A DNA stretch of 46,712 nt from Planctomycetia bacterium (GTDB lineage Bacteria > Planctomycetota > Phycisphaerae > Phycisphaerales > SM1A02), in contig SXOD01000037.1 of assembly GCA_005776885.1 (NCBI GenBank), positions 1-46,712 of the forward strand, given 5' to 3'. This document shows, piece after piece, positions 16,403 to 25,800 of the stretch. The first letter of the stretch is position 1; each line of letters starts with the position of its first letter. Below the pieces are notes generated by a model. The model worked only from the letters and a program-made list of their open reading frames with translations, searched no databases and was not told the DNA's origin. The position numbers and the translations under genes were made by a program.

Positions 16403-17020
16403 ATGGCCCGAATCCAAGCCGCCCTCCTGGCCACCGCCGTGCTGGCCATCCCGGCCGCGCTCCCCGCCATCACGTCGGCGAGCGCCTCGCAACAGGCAGC
16501 CAAGGGAGTCCAGTTGTGGACACTCTCCTTCATGCCAGGAGAGTTGAAGTCCTACGTCCATCCGGCCACCGGGAACGCGTACTGGTACTTCACGTACGTG
16601 GTCGTGAACAACACGGGCTCCGAGAAGATGTGGGCTCCGACGATCGAACTCTTCGACGGCAAGGGCAACTTGATGCCGACCGGCCGCGAGGTTCCAAGCG
16701 ACGTCCATCGAGCCATCAAGCAGTCCTTCAAGGACGGTGCGGTGGAGGACCAGTTTGAGGTCCTCGGGAAACTGCCCATCGGCCCCGAGAACGGGAAGGA
16801 AGGCCTGTGCGTCTGGAAGGCCGCCAAGCTCGACAGCACCGACCTGGCCATCTTCGTGCGCGGCCTCAGCAACGAGACCAAGAGGGTCCAGGAGACCCCT
16901 GATGCGCAGCCATCCACGCTGCGTCGGACCATGCGGCTGGATTACAAGGTTGGCGCCGACGAGCGCGCCACCGGCTCGGACGTCATCCCGCAGACCGGCT
17001 CGGAGTGGATCTTCCGCTGA
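16403..17020 (+). CDS. Secreted protein of unknown function
   Basis: 205 residues. MARIQAALLATAVLAIPAALPAITSASA is a Sec signal peptide of about 28 residues. The mature part is probably a beta-sandwich (YWYFTYVVVNNTGSEKMWAPTIELFDGKGN) followed by a charged segment; no known motif was recognised. Similar small proteins in Planctomycetes are annotated as hypothetical. It is divergent from the GNAT gene (51-base gap) and lies 96 bases upstream of rpmA, where rplU would normally be found. Confidence 0.7.
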   Translation: MARIQAALLATAVLAIPAALPAITSASASQQAAKGVQLWTLSFMPGELKSYVHPATGNAYWYFTYVVVNNTGSEKMWAPTIELFDGKGNLMPTGREVPSDVHRAIKQSFKDGAVEDQFEVLGKLPIGPENGKEGLCVWKAAKLDSTDLAIFVRGLSNETKRVQETPDAQPSTLRRTMRLDYKVGADERATGSDVIPQTGSEWIFR

Positions 17021-17116
17021 CCGAGGGGCCAAACCACCCGGATTTCGGGGGCTTGCGGCAACCCGGCGACCACCCTATACTGCGCGACTCGATTCAGTCC
17101 CTCGGAGACTCCAGTT

Positions 17117-17392
17117 ATGGCACACAAGAAGGGCCAAGGCTCAACTCAAAACGGTCGCGACTCCAACCCTCAGTACCGGGGCATCAAGCTCTATGGTGGT
17201 GAGGCGGCGCAGGCCGGTTCCATCATCGTGCGCCAGTGCGGGACCCGCTTCAAGCCGGGATTCCAGACGATCCTTGGCAAGGACTATTCGATCATGGCGC
17301 GCGTGCCAGGCACGGTGCGCTTCCGCGGCCGCTTGGTCGACATCATCCCGGCCGACCCGGCGCTTCCGCGCATGGCTCGCGACGCGGGCTGA
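17117..17392 (+). CDS. rpmA: 50S ribosomal protein L27
   Basis: 91 residues, the standard length. MAHKKGQGSTQNGRDSNPQYRGIK... and VRQCGTRFKPG, VGKD-like LGKDYSIMA are typical L27 blocks. The N-terminal arm starts directly with AHKK, without the cleaved extension of Firmicutes. L27 reaches into the peptidyl-transferase centre. obgE follows after 65 bases, as in most bacteria, but rplU (L21), usually directly upstream, is not present in the window. Confidence 0.97.
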   Translation: MAHKKGQGSTQNGRDSNPQYRGIKLYGGEAAQAGSIIVRQCGTRFKPGFQTILGKDYSIMARVPGTVRFRGRLVDIIPADPALPRMARDAG

Positions 17393-17457
17393 GTTGATCC
17401 AGTTCGCCTGGCGCCACCGCCGCGCGTCGATCTTCCCCGTCGCCGGACCCCACTCCA

Positions 17458-18513
17458 ATGTTCGTCGACTCCGCCATCATCAACGTGAAGTCGGGACGGG
17501 GCGGCAACGGCTCATCGCATTTCTACCGTGGCAAGGGAATCCCCAAGGGAGGCCCTGACGGCGGCGACGGCGGGAACGGCGGCGATGTCGTGATCGTCGG
17601 TGACCGGCACCTCGACACGCTGGTCGAGTTCGCCTACAAGCCCCTCTGGTTCGCCGAGGACGGCGAGGGCGGCAGCGGGGCCAACTGCTTCGGGCGAGCT
17701 TCGGATCACTGCATCATCCGTGTGCCGCTTGGCTGCCAGGTCTTCGACGTGGAGACGGAAGAGCTCGTGGCGGACATCATGGAGCCAGGGCAAAGAGTCA
17801 TCGTCGCTCCAGGCGGGCGAGGCGGCCGCGGCAACAATTCATTCAAGAGTGCGACGCACCAGGCCCCAGTCGAGCGTGAGTTGGGTGGCGAGTCAGTGAT
17901 TCGCAACCTGCGCCTTGAGCTGAAGCTCATCGCGGATGTCGGGCTGGTGGGGCTTCCCAATGCCGGCAAGAGCACGCTGCTCAAGGCGACCACGCGTGCG
18001 CAGCCCAAGGTCGCCGACTACCCGTTCACCACGCTGTCGCCTCAGCTGGGAATCGCCGAACTCCCCGGCGACCGGCGGATCGTGATCGCCGACCTGCCTG
18101 GCTTGATCGAGGGCGCGGCCCACGGCGCCGGGCTCGGCCATGACTTCCTCCGGCACATCGAACGAACGCGTGCCATCGTGCACGTGATCGACTGCCTTCC
18201 GCCTGATGGAAGTGACCCCTTCGAGAACCACAAGCTCATCCGCAATGAGTTGGCGACGTTCAGCCCGGAACTGGCGCGCAAGCCGGAGATCGTCCTGCTC
18301 AACAAGCTGGACCTCATGCCCGAAGACGAGCGCGCCGCATTCGTGAAGGACCTCACGCCGCGGCTCAAGCGGCGCGGCGCGCGCGCCGTTCTTGGAATCT
18401 CGGGAGCCACGGGGGATGGCGTGCCGAAGGCACTGCAGGCCGCATGGGACATGGTGGCGGCAGAACGAGGGTGCGGGGACGAAACGCCAACGAATGCCGC
18501 CACGGCCTGGTAG
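17458..18513 (+). CDS. obgE: GTPase Obg/CgtA
   Basis: 351 residues. The glycine-rich Obg fold fills about 1-160 (NVKSGRGGNGSSHFYRGKG, GGDGGNGGDVV). The G domain follows with G1 GLPNAGKSTLL, G3 DLPGLIEGAAHG, G4 NKLD and a G5-like ISGATG. No C-terminal OCT domain is seen. Obg is an essential late 50S assembly and stress-response GTPase; its place behind rpmA is the usual one. It starts with MFVDSAIINV right at the fold, which fixes the start. Confidence 0.97.
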   Translation: MFVDSAIINVKSGRGGNGSSHFYRGKGIPKGGPDGGDGGNGGDVVIVGDRHLDTLVEFAYKPLWFAEDGEGGSGANCFGRASDHCIIRVPLGCQVFDVETEELVADIMEPGQRVIVAPGGRGGRGNNSFKSATHQAPVERELGGESVIRNLRLELKLIADVGLVGLPNAGKSTLLKATTRAQPKVADYPFTTLSPQLGIAELPGDRRIVIADLPGLIEGAAHGAGLGHDFLRHIERTRAIVHVIDCLPPDGSDPFENHKLIRNELATFSPELARKPEIVLLNKLDLMPEDERAAFVKDLTPRLKRRGARAVLGISGATGDGVPKALQAAWDMVAAERGCGDETPTNAATAW

Positions 18514-18544
18514 TGGCGCGAACGCTCGGTCCTATGCTCTGTCC

Positions 18545-20101
18545 ATGATCGATGCGATCGATGCGATGAGGGCAGCCGGCACTTCGGCACGCAGGCTCAG
18601 ACGATGGTGGAAACGGGTGTTGGTCGTCGCGGTCGCGCTCGCGCTCGCATGGGTCACGTTCGGCCTGTGGCTCGGCTCGCGGGTGCGGACCAGCCTCGAC
18701 CCGATCGAGCGCATGCGCGCCTTGCTGCCGCAGGCCCCGGAGTCGGACCGGGCGTGGCCTGCGGTGCGTGCGACCCTCGGACCGCTCAAGGGGACCGTGG
18801 ATGGGTCCACTGATCCAGACCGACGCGCGAATGCCCTCGCGGCTGAGTGGGATGCGGAGCCGTCGGCGGATCAGGACCTGCTGTACGCCTTCCTGGAATC
18901 GCACGCTGGCGAACTGTCGTCACTGCGGAGCGCCCTGCAGCGCCCGGTGCTGGGCCAGCCGTTGTCGTGCGATGCCACCGAGGAGGACATCGCCTTCCAC
19001 GGCAGGACTGACGATGGCCGGATCGATCAACCGTCGCGTCGAACTGGATTTGCGCTTTTCGACCTTCGCCTGCCGCAGCTGGCGGACTTCCGACTCACAT
19101 CCGGGCTCCTTGCCGCCGACGCGGTGCGGGTCGCCAAGCGTGGAGACGGCGCCACGGCCGTGGCGGATGTCGACGCGTCCCTGCGGATGGGGACATTCTG
19201 CGAGGAACAGCCGGTCTTGATTTCCGTGCTGGTGAACGCCGCGATCCGGGCGCGCACGCAACTGGTCGTGGCGCGGCTCATGGAGCGCTACCCAGGCGCA
19301 TTCACGGACGCCGACCTGGAGCGACTCGCGGCGGTGCTCGAGCAGTCGCCGCCCCCGGACCTCTCGCGCGCGCTCGCCGGCGAGCGGCTCGGCTTCGAGG
19401 ACGTCATCCAGTCGATGTACACCGACGACGGCAACGGGGACGGCGTCATGGTGGCCAGTCCACTCCTGGGTTCGCTGGTCCAGGTGAGCAAGGGGAACTG
19501 GGAGGAGCCGCAGCATGCGTTCGGATTGGGGTCGATGGTGTGCGCGCTGGCGACTCCCGCCGTCGCCATGCTGGCCCCGACTCGAGCCGAGTTGATGGCC
19601 GAGTACGACCTCTTGATCTCGGAGACGCTCGCGAACTCGACCCTTCCCCAGGCCCAGTGGACGGATGAGGCTGATGCGCGAATCGGAAGGCGGATGGGAG
19701 GCGATTGGCGTTCGTTGGACCTTCTGGGGATGCTGGCCCCGGCGATCAGCACCGTGGGGCGGGTGACCCAGCCGCAGGCCGACCTCCGACAGGCGAGATT
19801 CGCGGTCGCAATGGAACAGGCGCGGCGGCGGCTGGACACGGACGCGCCGATGGTCGACGAGCTTTTCGCAGACGCGCGCGGCCTGGCCACGGACTCGCTC
19901 ACGGGGCGACCGGCATCGCGTTCGGTGGACCGTTCGACCGGCGCGGTTCGCTACGGCGTGCGAGTGTCGGGAGACGGGGCGTTTGGAGACGGATCTCCCA
20001 TCGTCGAGCGCACTCGACCACAAGGCCAGACGGGGGACGGTGTCGTCGGCCCTCCCGTCGACTGGCTATGGCTGGAGTTGGGTCCCGCCAAGGGAAAGTG
20101 A
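18545..20101 (+). CDS. Membrane-anchored protein of unknown function
   Basis: 518 residues from MIDAIDAMRAAG. A basic stretch (RRLRRWWKR) is followed by one membrane helix at about 25-44 (VLVVAVALALAWVTFGLWLG), so the protein is probably an N-in anchor with the bulk outside the cytosol. The rest is alanine-rich and mostly helical with no recognised domain; helical segments such as LRLPQLADFRLTSGLLAADAV (part) suggest a TPR-like or all-alpha fold. Proteins of this layout are frequent hypotheticals in Planctomycetes. It starts 31 bases after obgE. Its 3' end overlaps the convergent pseudouridine synthase gene by 36 bases. Confidence 0.7.
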   Translation: MIDAIDAMRAAGTSARRLRRWWKRVLVVAVALALAWVTFGLWLGSRVRTSLDPIERMRALLPQAPESDRAWPAVRATLGPLKGTVDGSTDPDRRANALAAEWDAEPSADQDLLYAFLESHAGELSSLRSALQRPVLGQPLSCDATEEDIAFHGRTDDGRIDQPSRRTGFALFDLRLPQLADFRLTSGLLAADAVRVAKRGDGATAVADVDASLRMGTFCEEQPVLISVLVNAAIRARTQLVVARLMERYPGAFTDADLERLAAVLEQSPPPDLSRALAGERLGFEDVIQSMYTDDGNGDGVMVASPLLGSLVQVSKGNWEEPQHAFGLGSMVCALATPAVAMLAPTRAELMAEYDLLISETLANSTLPQAQWTDEADARIGRRMGGDWRSLDLLGMLAPAISTVGRVTQPQADLRQARFAVAMEQARRRLDTDAPMVDELFADARGLATDSLTGRPASRSVDRSTGAVRYGVRVSGDGAFGDGSPIVERTRPQGQTGDGVVGPPVDWLWLELGPAKGK

Positions 20102-21265
20102 TCGGACGGTTCCATTCGTTCGCAGCAGGTCGATCAAGCACTGGATGTCGGGGGCAAGCGGAGCGCGGAACTCCATGGGAGCGTCCGTGATCGGATGCCT
20201 GATGCCAAGCATCCCCGCGTGCAGCGACTGGCGGGCGATCAGGGGTGCGGCGCGCCCCGTGGTCGCCGCCGTTCCCGGCAGCTCGGCCGTTCCGAGCATC
20301 GCCGCTGTCACATGAACCCCGCCATACATGTCGTCGCCGACGATGGGATAGCCCAAGTGGGAGAGGTGGACGCGGATCTGGTGGGTGCGACCCGTGCGCA
20401 GCTCCAACTCGACCAACGCATACCGCCGAGTGGTCCCGTCCGCGGCGTCTCGAACCGTGAACTGCTCCAGCGTTCGATACACGGTCTGGCTGGGCTTGCC
20501 TGTCTCGTCGTGCCGGACGGCGTACTTCTCGCGAATCGTGGGGTGCTTTCCCAGCGGGAGGTCAATGAGGTCTGCCTCGGGCTCGGGGATCCCGTGCACC
20601 AGCGCGAGGTATCGCTTCTGCGTGGTCCGCCGCTCAAACTGCTTGGCCAGCCGCCAGTGGGCGGTGTCGCTCTTCGCCGCCACCATCACGCCGCTCGTCA
20701 GCTTGTCCAGCCGGTGCACGACGCCGGGTCGCGCAATGTCCTTGCCCACGCTGGAGAGCGCGCCACCGGATCGATGCTTGAAGTGCCAGGCCAGGCCGTT
20801 GATGAGCGTGCCGGACTTGTGGCTCCGCGCAGGATGCACGATGAGCCCGGCCTGCTTGTTCACGACGATCATCTCGTTGTCTTCAAACAGGACGTCCAAC
20901 GGGATGTCTTCGGCGGGGATCTCGCTCGACGGCGGGGGAGGCAGCGTGGCCACGATGCGATCGCCCTTGCGAAGCTTGGTGCTGGCCTTGGGGATCCTTC
21001 CGTTGACCGTGACGGCTTCTTCGTCGATCAGCCGCTGCAAGGCGGTCCGCGAGAGGAAGGGGACTCTGTCCACCAGGTATCGATCCAGCCGCTTCTCCAG
21101 GTCGCGTGCCAGCTGGAAGGTCACGGTGACCGGATGGTCATCGTCAAACTCGCCGCTCTGCTCGTACAGCGCGAAGAGCGCTTCACGGTCGACCTTGCCA
21201 CCGACGCCGATGAGCGATTCCGCTCCACCGGGGATTCCAATGATGTCTTCGTCGTTCCCGGACAC
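20066..21265 (-). CDS. RluA/RluD-family 23S rRNA pseudouridine synthase
   Basis: 399 residues. After a ~50-residue N-terminal extension comes an S4 RNA-binding domain (about 50-110, RLDRYLVDRVPFLSRTALQRLI...) and then the catalytic domain. The motif HRLDKLTSG holds the catalytic aspartate D187; RTGRTHQIRVHLSHLGYPI is the second conserved block. It isomerises uridines in 23S rRNA (RluD targets helix 69), but the exact site cannot be assigned from motifs. An insertion of about 30 residues with alanine and threonine follows DDMYGG. It lies three bases downstream of the membrane TPR-like gene on the same strand. Confidence 0.92.
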   Translation of the reverse strand: MSGNDEDIIGIPGGAESLIGVGGKVDREALFALYEQSGEFDDDHPVTVTFQLARDLEKRLDRYLVDRVPFLSRTALQRLIDEEAVTVNGRIPKASTKLRKGDRIVATLPPPPSSEIPAEDIPLDVLFEDNEMIVVNKQAGLIVHPARSHKSGTLINGLAWHFKHRSGGALSSVGKDIARPGVVHRLDKLTSGVMVAAKSDTAHWRLAKQFERRTTQKRYLALVHGIPEPEADLIDLPLGKHPTIREKYAVRHDETGKPSQTVYRTLEQFTVRDAADGTTRRYALVELELRTGRTHQIRVHLSHLGYPIVGDDMYGGVHVTAAMLGTAELPGTAATTGRAAPLIARQSLHAGMLGIRHPITDAPMEFRAPLAPDIQCLIDLLRTNGTVRSLSLGGTQLQP

Positions 21266-21268
21266 TTC

Positions 21269-21982
21269 CTAGGGCGCAGGTGCGGGCGCAGGTGCCGTCG
21301 TCGGCATGGCGACCGCCGCCGGGACGGGAATCGGTGCGGGGGCCACGGGGTACGGATTGGCCAGCGAGGCCAACGAGTCCAGCCGGGCCTGGGCGAGGTC
21401 TGCCACGGTGCCGACCTTGGTGGACTCCGCGAGCGACTTGGCCCGCTCCAGCGCCGACTTGGCACCGGCGAGATCGCCAGACTCCTCGTCCACGGCGGCC
21501 ATCCCGAAGAGTGCCGGCAAGGCGAGGGCTGCGGTGGAAGCCTGCGCGGTGGCGGCATCGGCGGCAGCCGCGTAACTCGCGCGCGCGGCGGCAAGCCATT
21601 CCTTGCGCGTGGCGTCGTCCAGCGTGGCGTCGGCGGCGGTGGGCTCGCGGTCGAATCGAATGCCGGTCGCAACGCTCTGGAGGTAGAGGTCACCTGCGCT
21701 CACCTGCGCGAGAATGGCCAGCCCCTTCTCGTCCCCGTTCGCCGCAGCGAGATCGATGAACTCAGACGGGACCGTGCATCGGTCAAACTGGTTCCAGACC
21801 TCCGAGCGAGCGGCCTCGGCGCGCTGCTGCCACCAGTTCCAGCCCAGATACGCGCAAGCCACCAAGAGGGCGGCCAGCAGGTAGTTGGGGCCACTGTTCT
21901 TGAGCCAGAACAGGAAGTCATCATTGACCCGGCTCTCGGAGAGGTCGGTGGTCTGCACCTGGCTCAGTCGCTTGCGGTCCAT
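21269..21982 (-). CDS. Membrane-anchored TPR-like protein (YfgM/BamD-like layout)
   Basis: 237 residues. The N-terminus (about 1-33) is cytosolic and charged, with one membrane helix at about 34-52 (YLLAALLVACAYLGWNWWQQ). A periplasmic alpha-helical repeat part follows, with TPR-like AGDLYLQSV and LPALFGMAAVDEESGDLAGAKSALERA (part). The end is a proline-alanine tail (VAPAPIPVPAAVAMPTTAPAPAPAP in part). The overall layout resembles YfgM-type proteins, which assist envelope protein folding; this is a fold guess, not a family hit. It is divergent from the HAD gene with only 28 bases between the starts. Confidence 0.65.
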   Translation of the reverse strand: MDRKRLSQVQTTDLSESRVNDDFLFWLKNSGPNYLLAALLVACAYLGWNWWQQRAEAARSEVWNQFDRCTVPSEFIDLAAANGDEKGLAILAQVSAGDLYLQSVATGIRFDREPTAADATLDDATRKEWLAAARASYAAAADAATAQASTAALALPALFGMAAVDEESGDLAGAKSALERAKSLAESTKVGTVADLAQARLDSLASLANPYPVAPAPIPVPAAVAMPTTAPAPAPAP

Positions 21983-22010
21983 AAGGGGAACGATCCTACC
22001 ATGCGCCCCC

Positions 22011-22889
22011 GTGCGCTACCGCATGCTGGTCACCGACTTGGATGGCACGTTGCTCGGCCCGGGCGGCCTGCTGTCGGCTCGGAATGCGAGGGCCCTGGAG
22101 ACCTTGCGCAGCCGACAGGTCTCGATCGTCTTCGCGACGGGGCGCGCCTTTCGCGAATCCGCACGGCCACTGGCGGGGCACCTGACGGACGGAGGCGGAA
22201 CCGGCCGGGCCACGCACGTGATCGGGGCCGGCGGCGCCACCACCCACGACGGATCGGGGACGCTCATCGACGCACGTCCGCTCTCGGCCCGTGCGGTCCG
22301 GGCCTGTGCGGAGGCGATCAATGGCCACGGTCACGTCGCGCACCTCCTGCATGACGAGTCGCACGATGACCATCATTATTCGATGGTGGGCCAAGGAGAA
22401 CTGGACGACGCCACGAAGTGGTGGATCGAAACCTTCGGGCTGCGCCATCGATGGCACGAGTCGCTCCCGGCTTCCCACGCCACCACGATGCGGGTCAGCG
22501 CGGTTGCGCACGAACGGGAGATCGCACCGATCGCCGGCACGGTGTCGGGTCGAGTGCCCAACGATGTCACGCTCCGGCACTGGCCGGCGATGACCAGCGC
22601 CGGCGCGGGGAGTGCGGCGCCGCACATGCTGGAGATCCATGCCGCGGGAGTTCACAAGTGGGCAGCGGCCGAGTGCCTTTGCGCCCGCCTTGGCATCGCC
22701 CCTGATGAGACCGTGGCCTTTGGGGATGGCCCCAACGACGTCGAACTCCTCGCTGGTGCCGGCCTCGCGTTCGCCATGGCCGATGGGTGGGAGGTCGCCA
22801 GGAGCGCCGCCGATGACGTGGCCCCTCCCTGTCGGGAGGATGGATTCGCCATCACGGTGGAGCGACTGCTGGACGAGGGTCGACTGTGA
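22011..22889 (+). CDS. HAD-superfamily hydrolase (Cof/IIB-like phosphatase)
   Basis: 292 residues from a GTG (VRYRMLVTDLDGTLL); the ATG at 22023 is an alternative that still keeps motif I. Motif I is DLDGTLL with the nucleophile aspartate, motif II is FATGRAF, and motif IV is GDGPNDVELL. The large cap between about 90 and 210 fits the Cof-type IIB sub-family, which dephosphorylates sugar phosphates, nucleotides or PLP; the substrate is open. The stop is inside the GTGA start of the long oxidoreductase-like gene, so the two are coupled. Confidence 0.85.
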   Translation: MRYRMLVTDLDGTLLGPGGLLSARNARALETLRSRQVSIVFATGRAFRESARPLAGHLTDGGGTGRATHVIGAGGATTHDGSGTLIDARPLSARAVRACAEAINGHGHVAHLLHDESHDDHHYSMVGQGELDDATKWWIETFGLRHRWHESLPASHATTMRVSAVAHEREIAPIAGTVSGRVPNDVTLRHWPAMTSAGAGSAAPHMLEIHAAGVHKWAAAECLCARLGIAPDETVAFGDGPNDVELLAGAGLAFAMADGWEVARSAADDVAPPCREDGFAITVERLLDEGRL

Positions 22890-25800
22890 GTCCACTGCAG
22901 GCGTCTCGACCCTGGCAGCCGGTCGTCGCCCGCGCCGATGGTTTTGCCCTCGCAAGCGCAGCGGAAGTCGTCGTCAAGGGATTGCTCGAGTGCGAGCCAA
23001 CCCTCTCGGCACTGTTCCTGCCGCGGGCACGATTCTCCGGCGGGTGCTTCAGGGCGGTGCAGCACGAGTCGGCCCAGGCCGCGCTTGGGCTCAACCGTTT
23101 CAGGCTCGAGGACACGATCGACGCCGCCCGGGCGTTGGCCCTCCTGAGGGAGGAGCGTGCCGCGGGGCGACCGGCCGCGGCGTTCGTGCCCAACGCCTCG
23201 CTCAACACGTCGTTCGCCTCGTTGCGATCGTTGGCCACAGCCGCGGCGGGTCGGCAGGGTGCGGGGCATTCGATCCTGCTGCTCGAGGACGACGCGGAGG
23301 CCAGTCCCAACACGTGTCCTCGACGGGTGGCGCGTCGACTGCGGCTGCCGATGCTGGAGCCGGCGACCCTCGAACGGGTGCCGGAGGTGATCGACGCGGC
23401 GCTGACGGTGTCGGCGATGACCGCCTCGCCCTGTGCGGTCATTCTCCATCGATCGCTCCTCGCGGGCTACGCGACCATCGAAATGCACGCCAATCGTCTC
23501 GTCTCAAGCGAGGACCAGGCGGCGTGGCTCCTGGAGCGGACGCGACCTCGCATTGCCCAGGCCGGCGATGCGCTGGCGGTCATCCGTCGGCTGGAACTCA
23601 ATCGCCCGATGGCCTTGCCCAGTCCGGGGCAGCGAGAGCGGCTGGGCCTCCTGGCGATCGGTGCCAGCGCCGCGGCCGTCGCCGAGATGCTGGAGTCGAT
23701 GGGGATGGCCGGCCGCGTGCCGGTCCTGTACGTCGAGTCGGTGAGCCCGATCGATGACGCGCTCGTCCAACGGTTCCTGGAGCGATGCGACCACGCCATC
23801 GTCGTCGAGCCGCGGCCAGGGTCCGTCGCCCCGCGCATTGTCGGCATCGCGCAGCGCGCCCGGCGCGAGTCACGCCATGCCGGGCAAGTGTGGTGGGATG
23901 AGCTGCCACCGATCGAAGGCGCCGACCGAACCGCCGAGGCAGGGTCGCTCCAGTCCACGCAGGCCACCCGGGGATCGATGCTCGCTCGGGTGCTCGAACC
24001 CTTCCTGTCCGCCAGCCGGGGAGCCGCGCTCGACGTCCGGCTGGAGCCGACGCCCCCCTGGGCCATCGGTGTGACGCTTGCGCCGCGCGGCGAGTCCTTC
24101 TCCGAGTCGGGTGCCGTCCGCATCGTGGAACAGGCCCTCCGAGACGTCACGCTCGTGCACGATGATGGCTCGCGCGCCTCCACGCTGGGATTTGCGGTGA
24201 CGGGGCTCGCGGCGGAAGGCATCGCGGACCCCGTCCCTGGGGAAGTGATGGGATCGACGGAGTTCCTTGACGGCGCGCTCGCGCTGTGTCGCCAACTGTC
24301 GATGGTCGGTACGCCGCGACTGACGGCCATCGTCGACCTGCCATCCGAAGCAGACCGAAACGTCACCGCGATCGCGAAATCGATTGCCGAGGCCGTGGGC
24401 CGGATCGAGGTGTGCGAGGTCGACCTCAAGGATCGTGCTGAGATCGAGAGTGCTGCCGGACAGGCCCTGCTGCGCGATCGTCCGACGCTGATGGTGGTCC
24501 GCGATGCACCGCCCGCTCGCCGCGATCCCACGCTCCTCAGGTCCGCTGCCGCGGAGATCGACCGCCTTGGCCATGCGCCGATGGAGCGACTGGTCTGGCC
24601 GACATCGACGCTGTGCGCGATTCGCCCGGAACTCTGGGAACAGTCGATCGCCGAAGGGCTGGAGCTTGGTGAAGAGGGCCTCGCGCGGGAGGCCCGGGTG
24701 TCTCGGCAACCCACCGAGCGCCGCGGCCTGAGCGCCCGGGTCGCGCCCCTGGCCGAACAAGTGGAGGTGCGCCGTTCGCGCGCCCCCAGCGCCTACGCGC
24801 GTGGCATCGGACGACGATTCCCGCCACCCACGCCGCTCCACGCCAACGATCCCGTGTGGCGGGCGCATTGTGCCGGGTGCCGAGGCGATGCTCCCGGGGT
24901 TGCGGCGCGATTGATCGCGGAGGCGGGCCGATCGATGGGTTATCGAGTGTCGTGCCTCCATGACGAGACTCCGATTGGGCCGGGGCGTTCGGCGTGGACC
25001 CAACTGATCTTCACGCGGCTGGAGTCGCCCAAGGGAGATCGGTCGCACGCCGAGATCCCGGGGGCATCGATTCCCTTTGGCGAGGCCAGCCTCTTCCTCG
25101 GGCTGGAACCAGAAGAGTCGCTCCGGGGACTGGGCGCGGATCCGTCGCTGCGGCCGGTCTCGCCGACGACCACCTGCTCGGTGGTCAATACCGCCTGGCT
25201 GGGTGACCAGCGCGATCGTCCAGAGGCCACCACGGCGCAACTCGGCCTTGCCCTGGCGGCCTTGGCCCCTGGCGGAAGGGTGGCCGGCCTCCCCTACGCG
25301 CAGTTGGCGCGATGGGGCATGCTCACCGATCGAATGCTGGACGTCGTGTTGGTCGGCGTCGCGTTCCAGCGCGGATGGATTCCGCTCTCGGTGAGCGCAC
25401 TGGAACTGGCTGCGCGTCGGCTGGAAGCCCGAGGTTGGGCGCGAACCCTGGAGGCGCTGACGCTCGGGCGCACGCTCGCCGAGGCGACAGGGAGCGATGC
25501 CATCGAGCTGGGCGGGAGCGAGCCGCCGGAGCGGCTGGCACGCCGCGCCGTGCAGGACATGCGTCGCCGGGGGCGTGGCGGGCGGGTGGTGGCCCGGCGG
25601 CTGGAACGCCTCTTCGGTCGAGTGCTCTCGGTCGCGGCCATTCCCGATGGAAGCGTTGACCAGGTGCGGCTGGGGGCCGTCGTGGTCGAAGCCGTGGAGC
25701 GTGCGGCCATGACGTCGGATGTCGCCCATGCCACTCGGCTTGTCGCGGCCATCGAGGCCACGTTCGCGGTGGATGGCGACACGACCGACCGTCGATTCGC

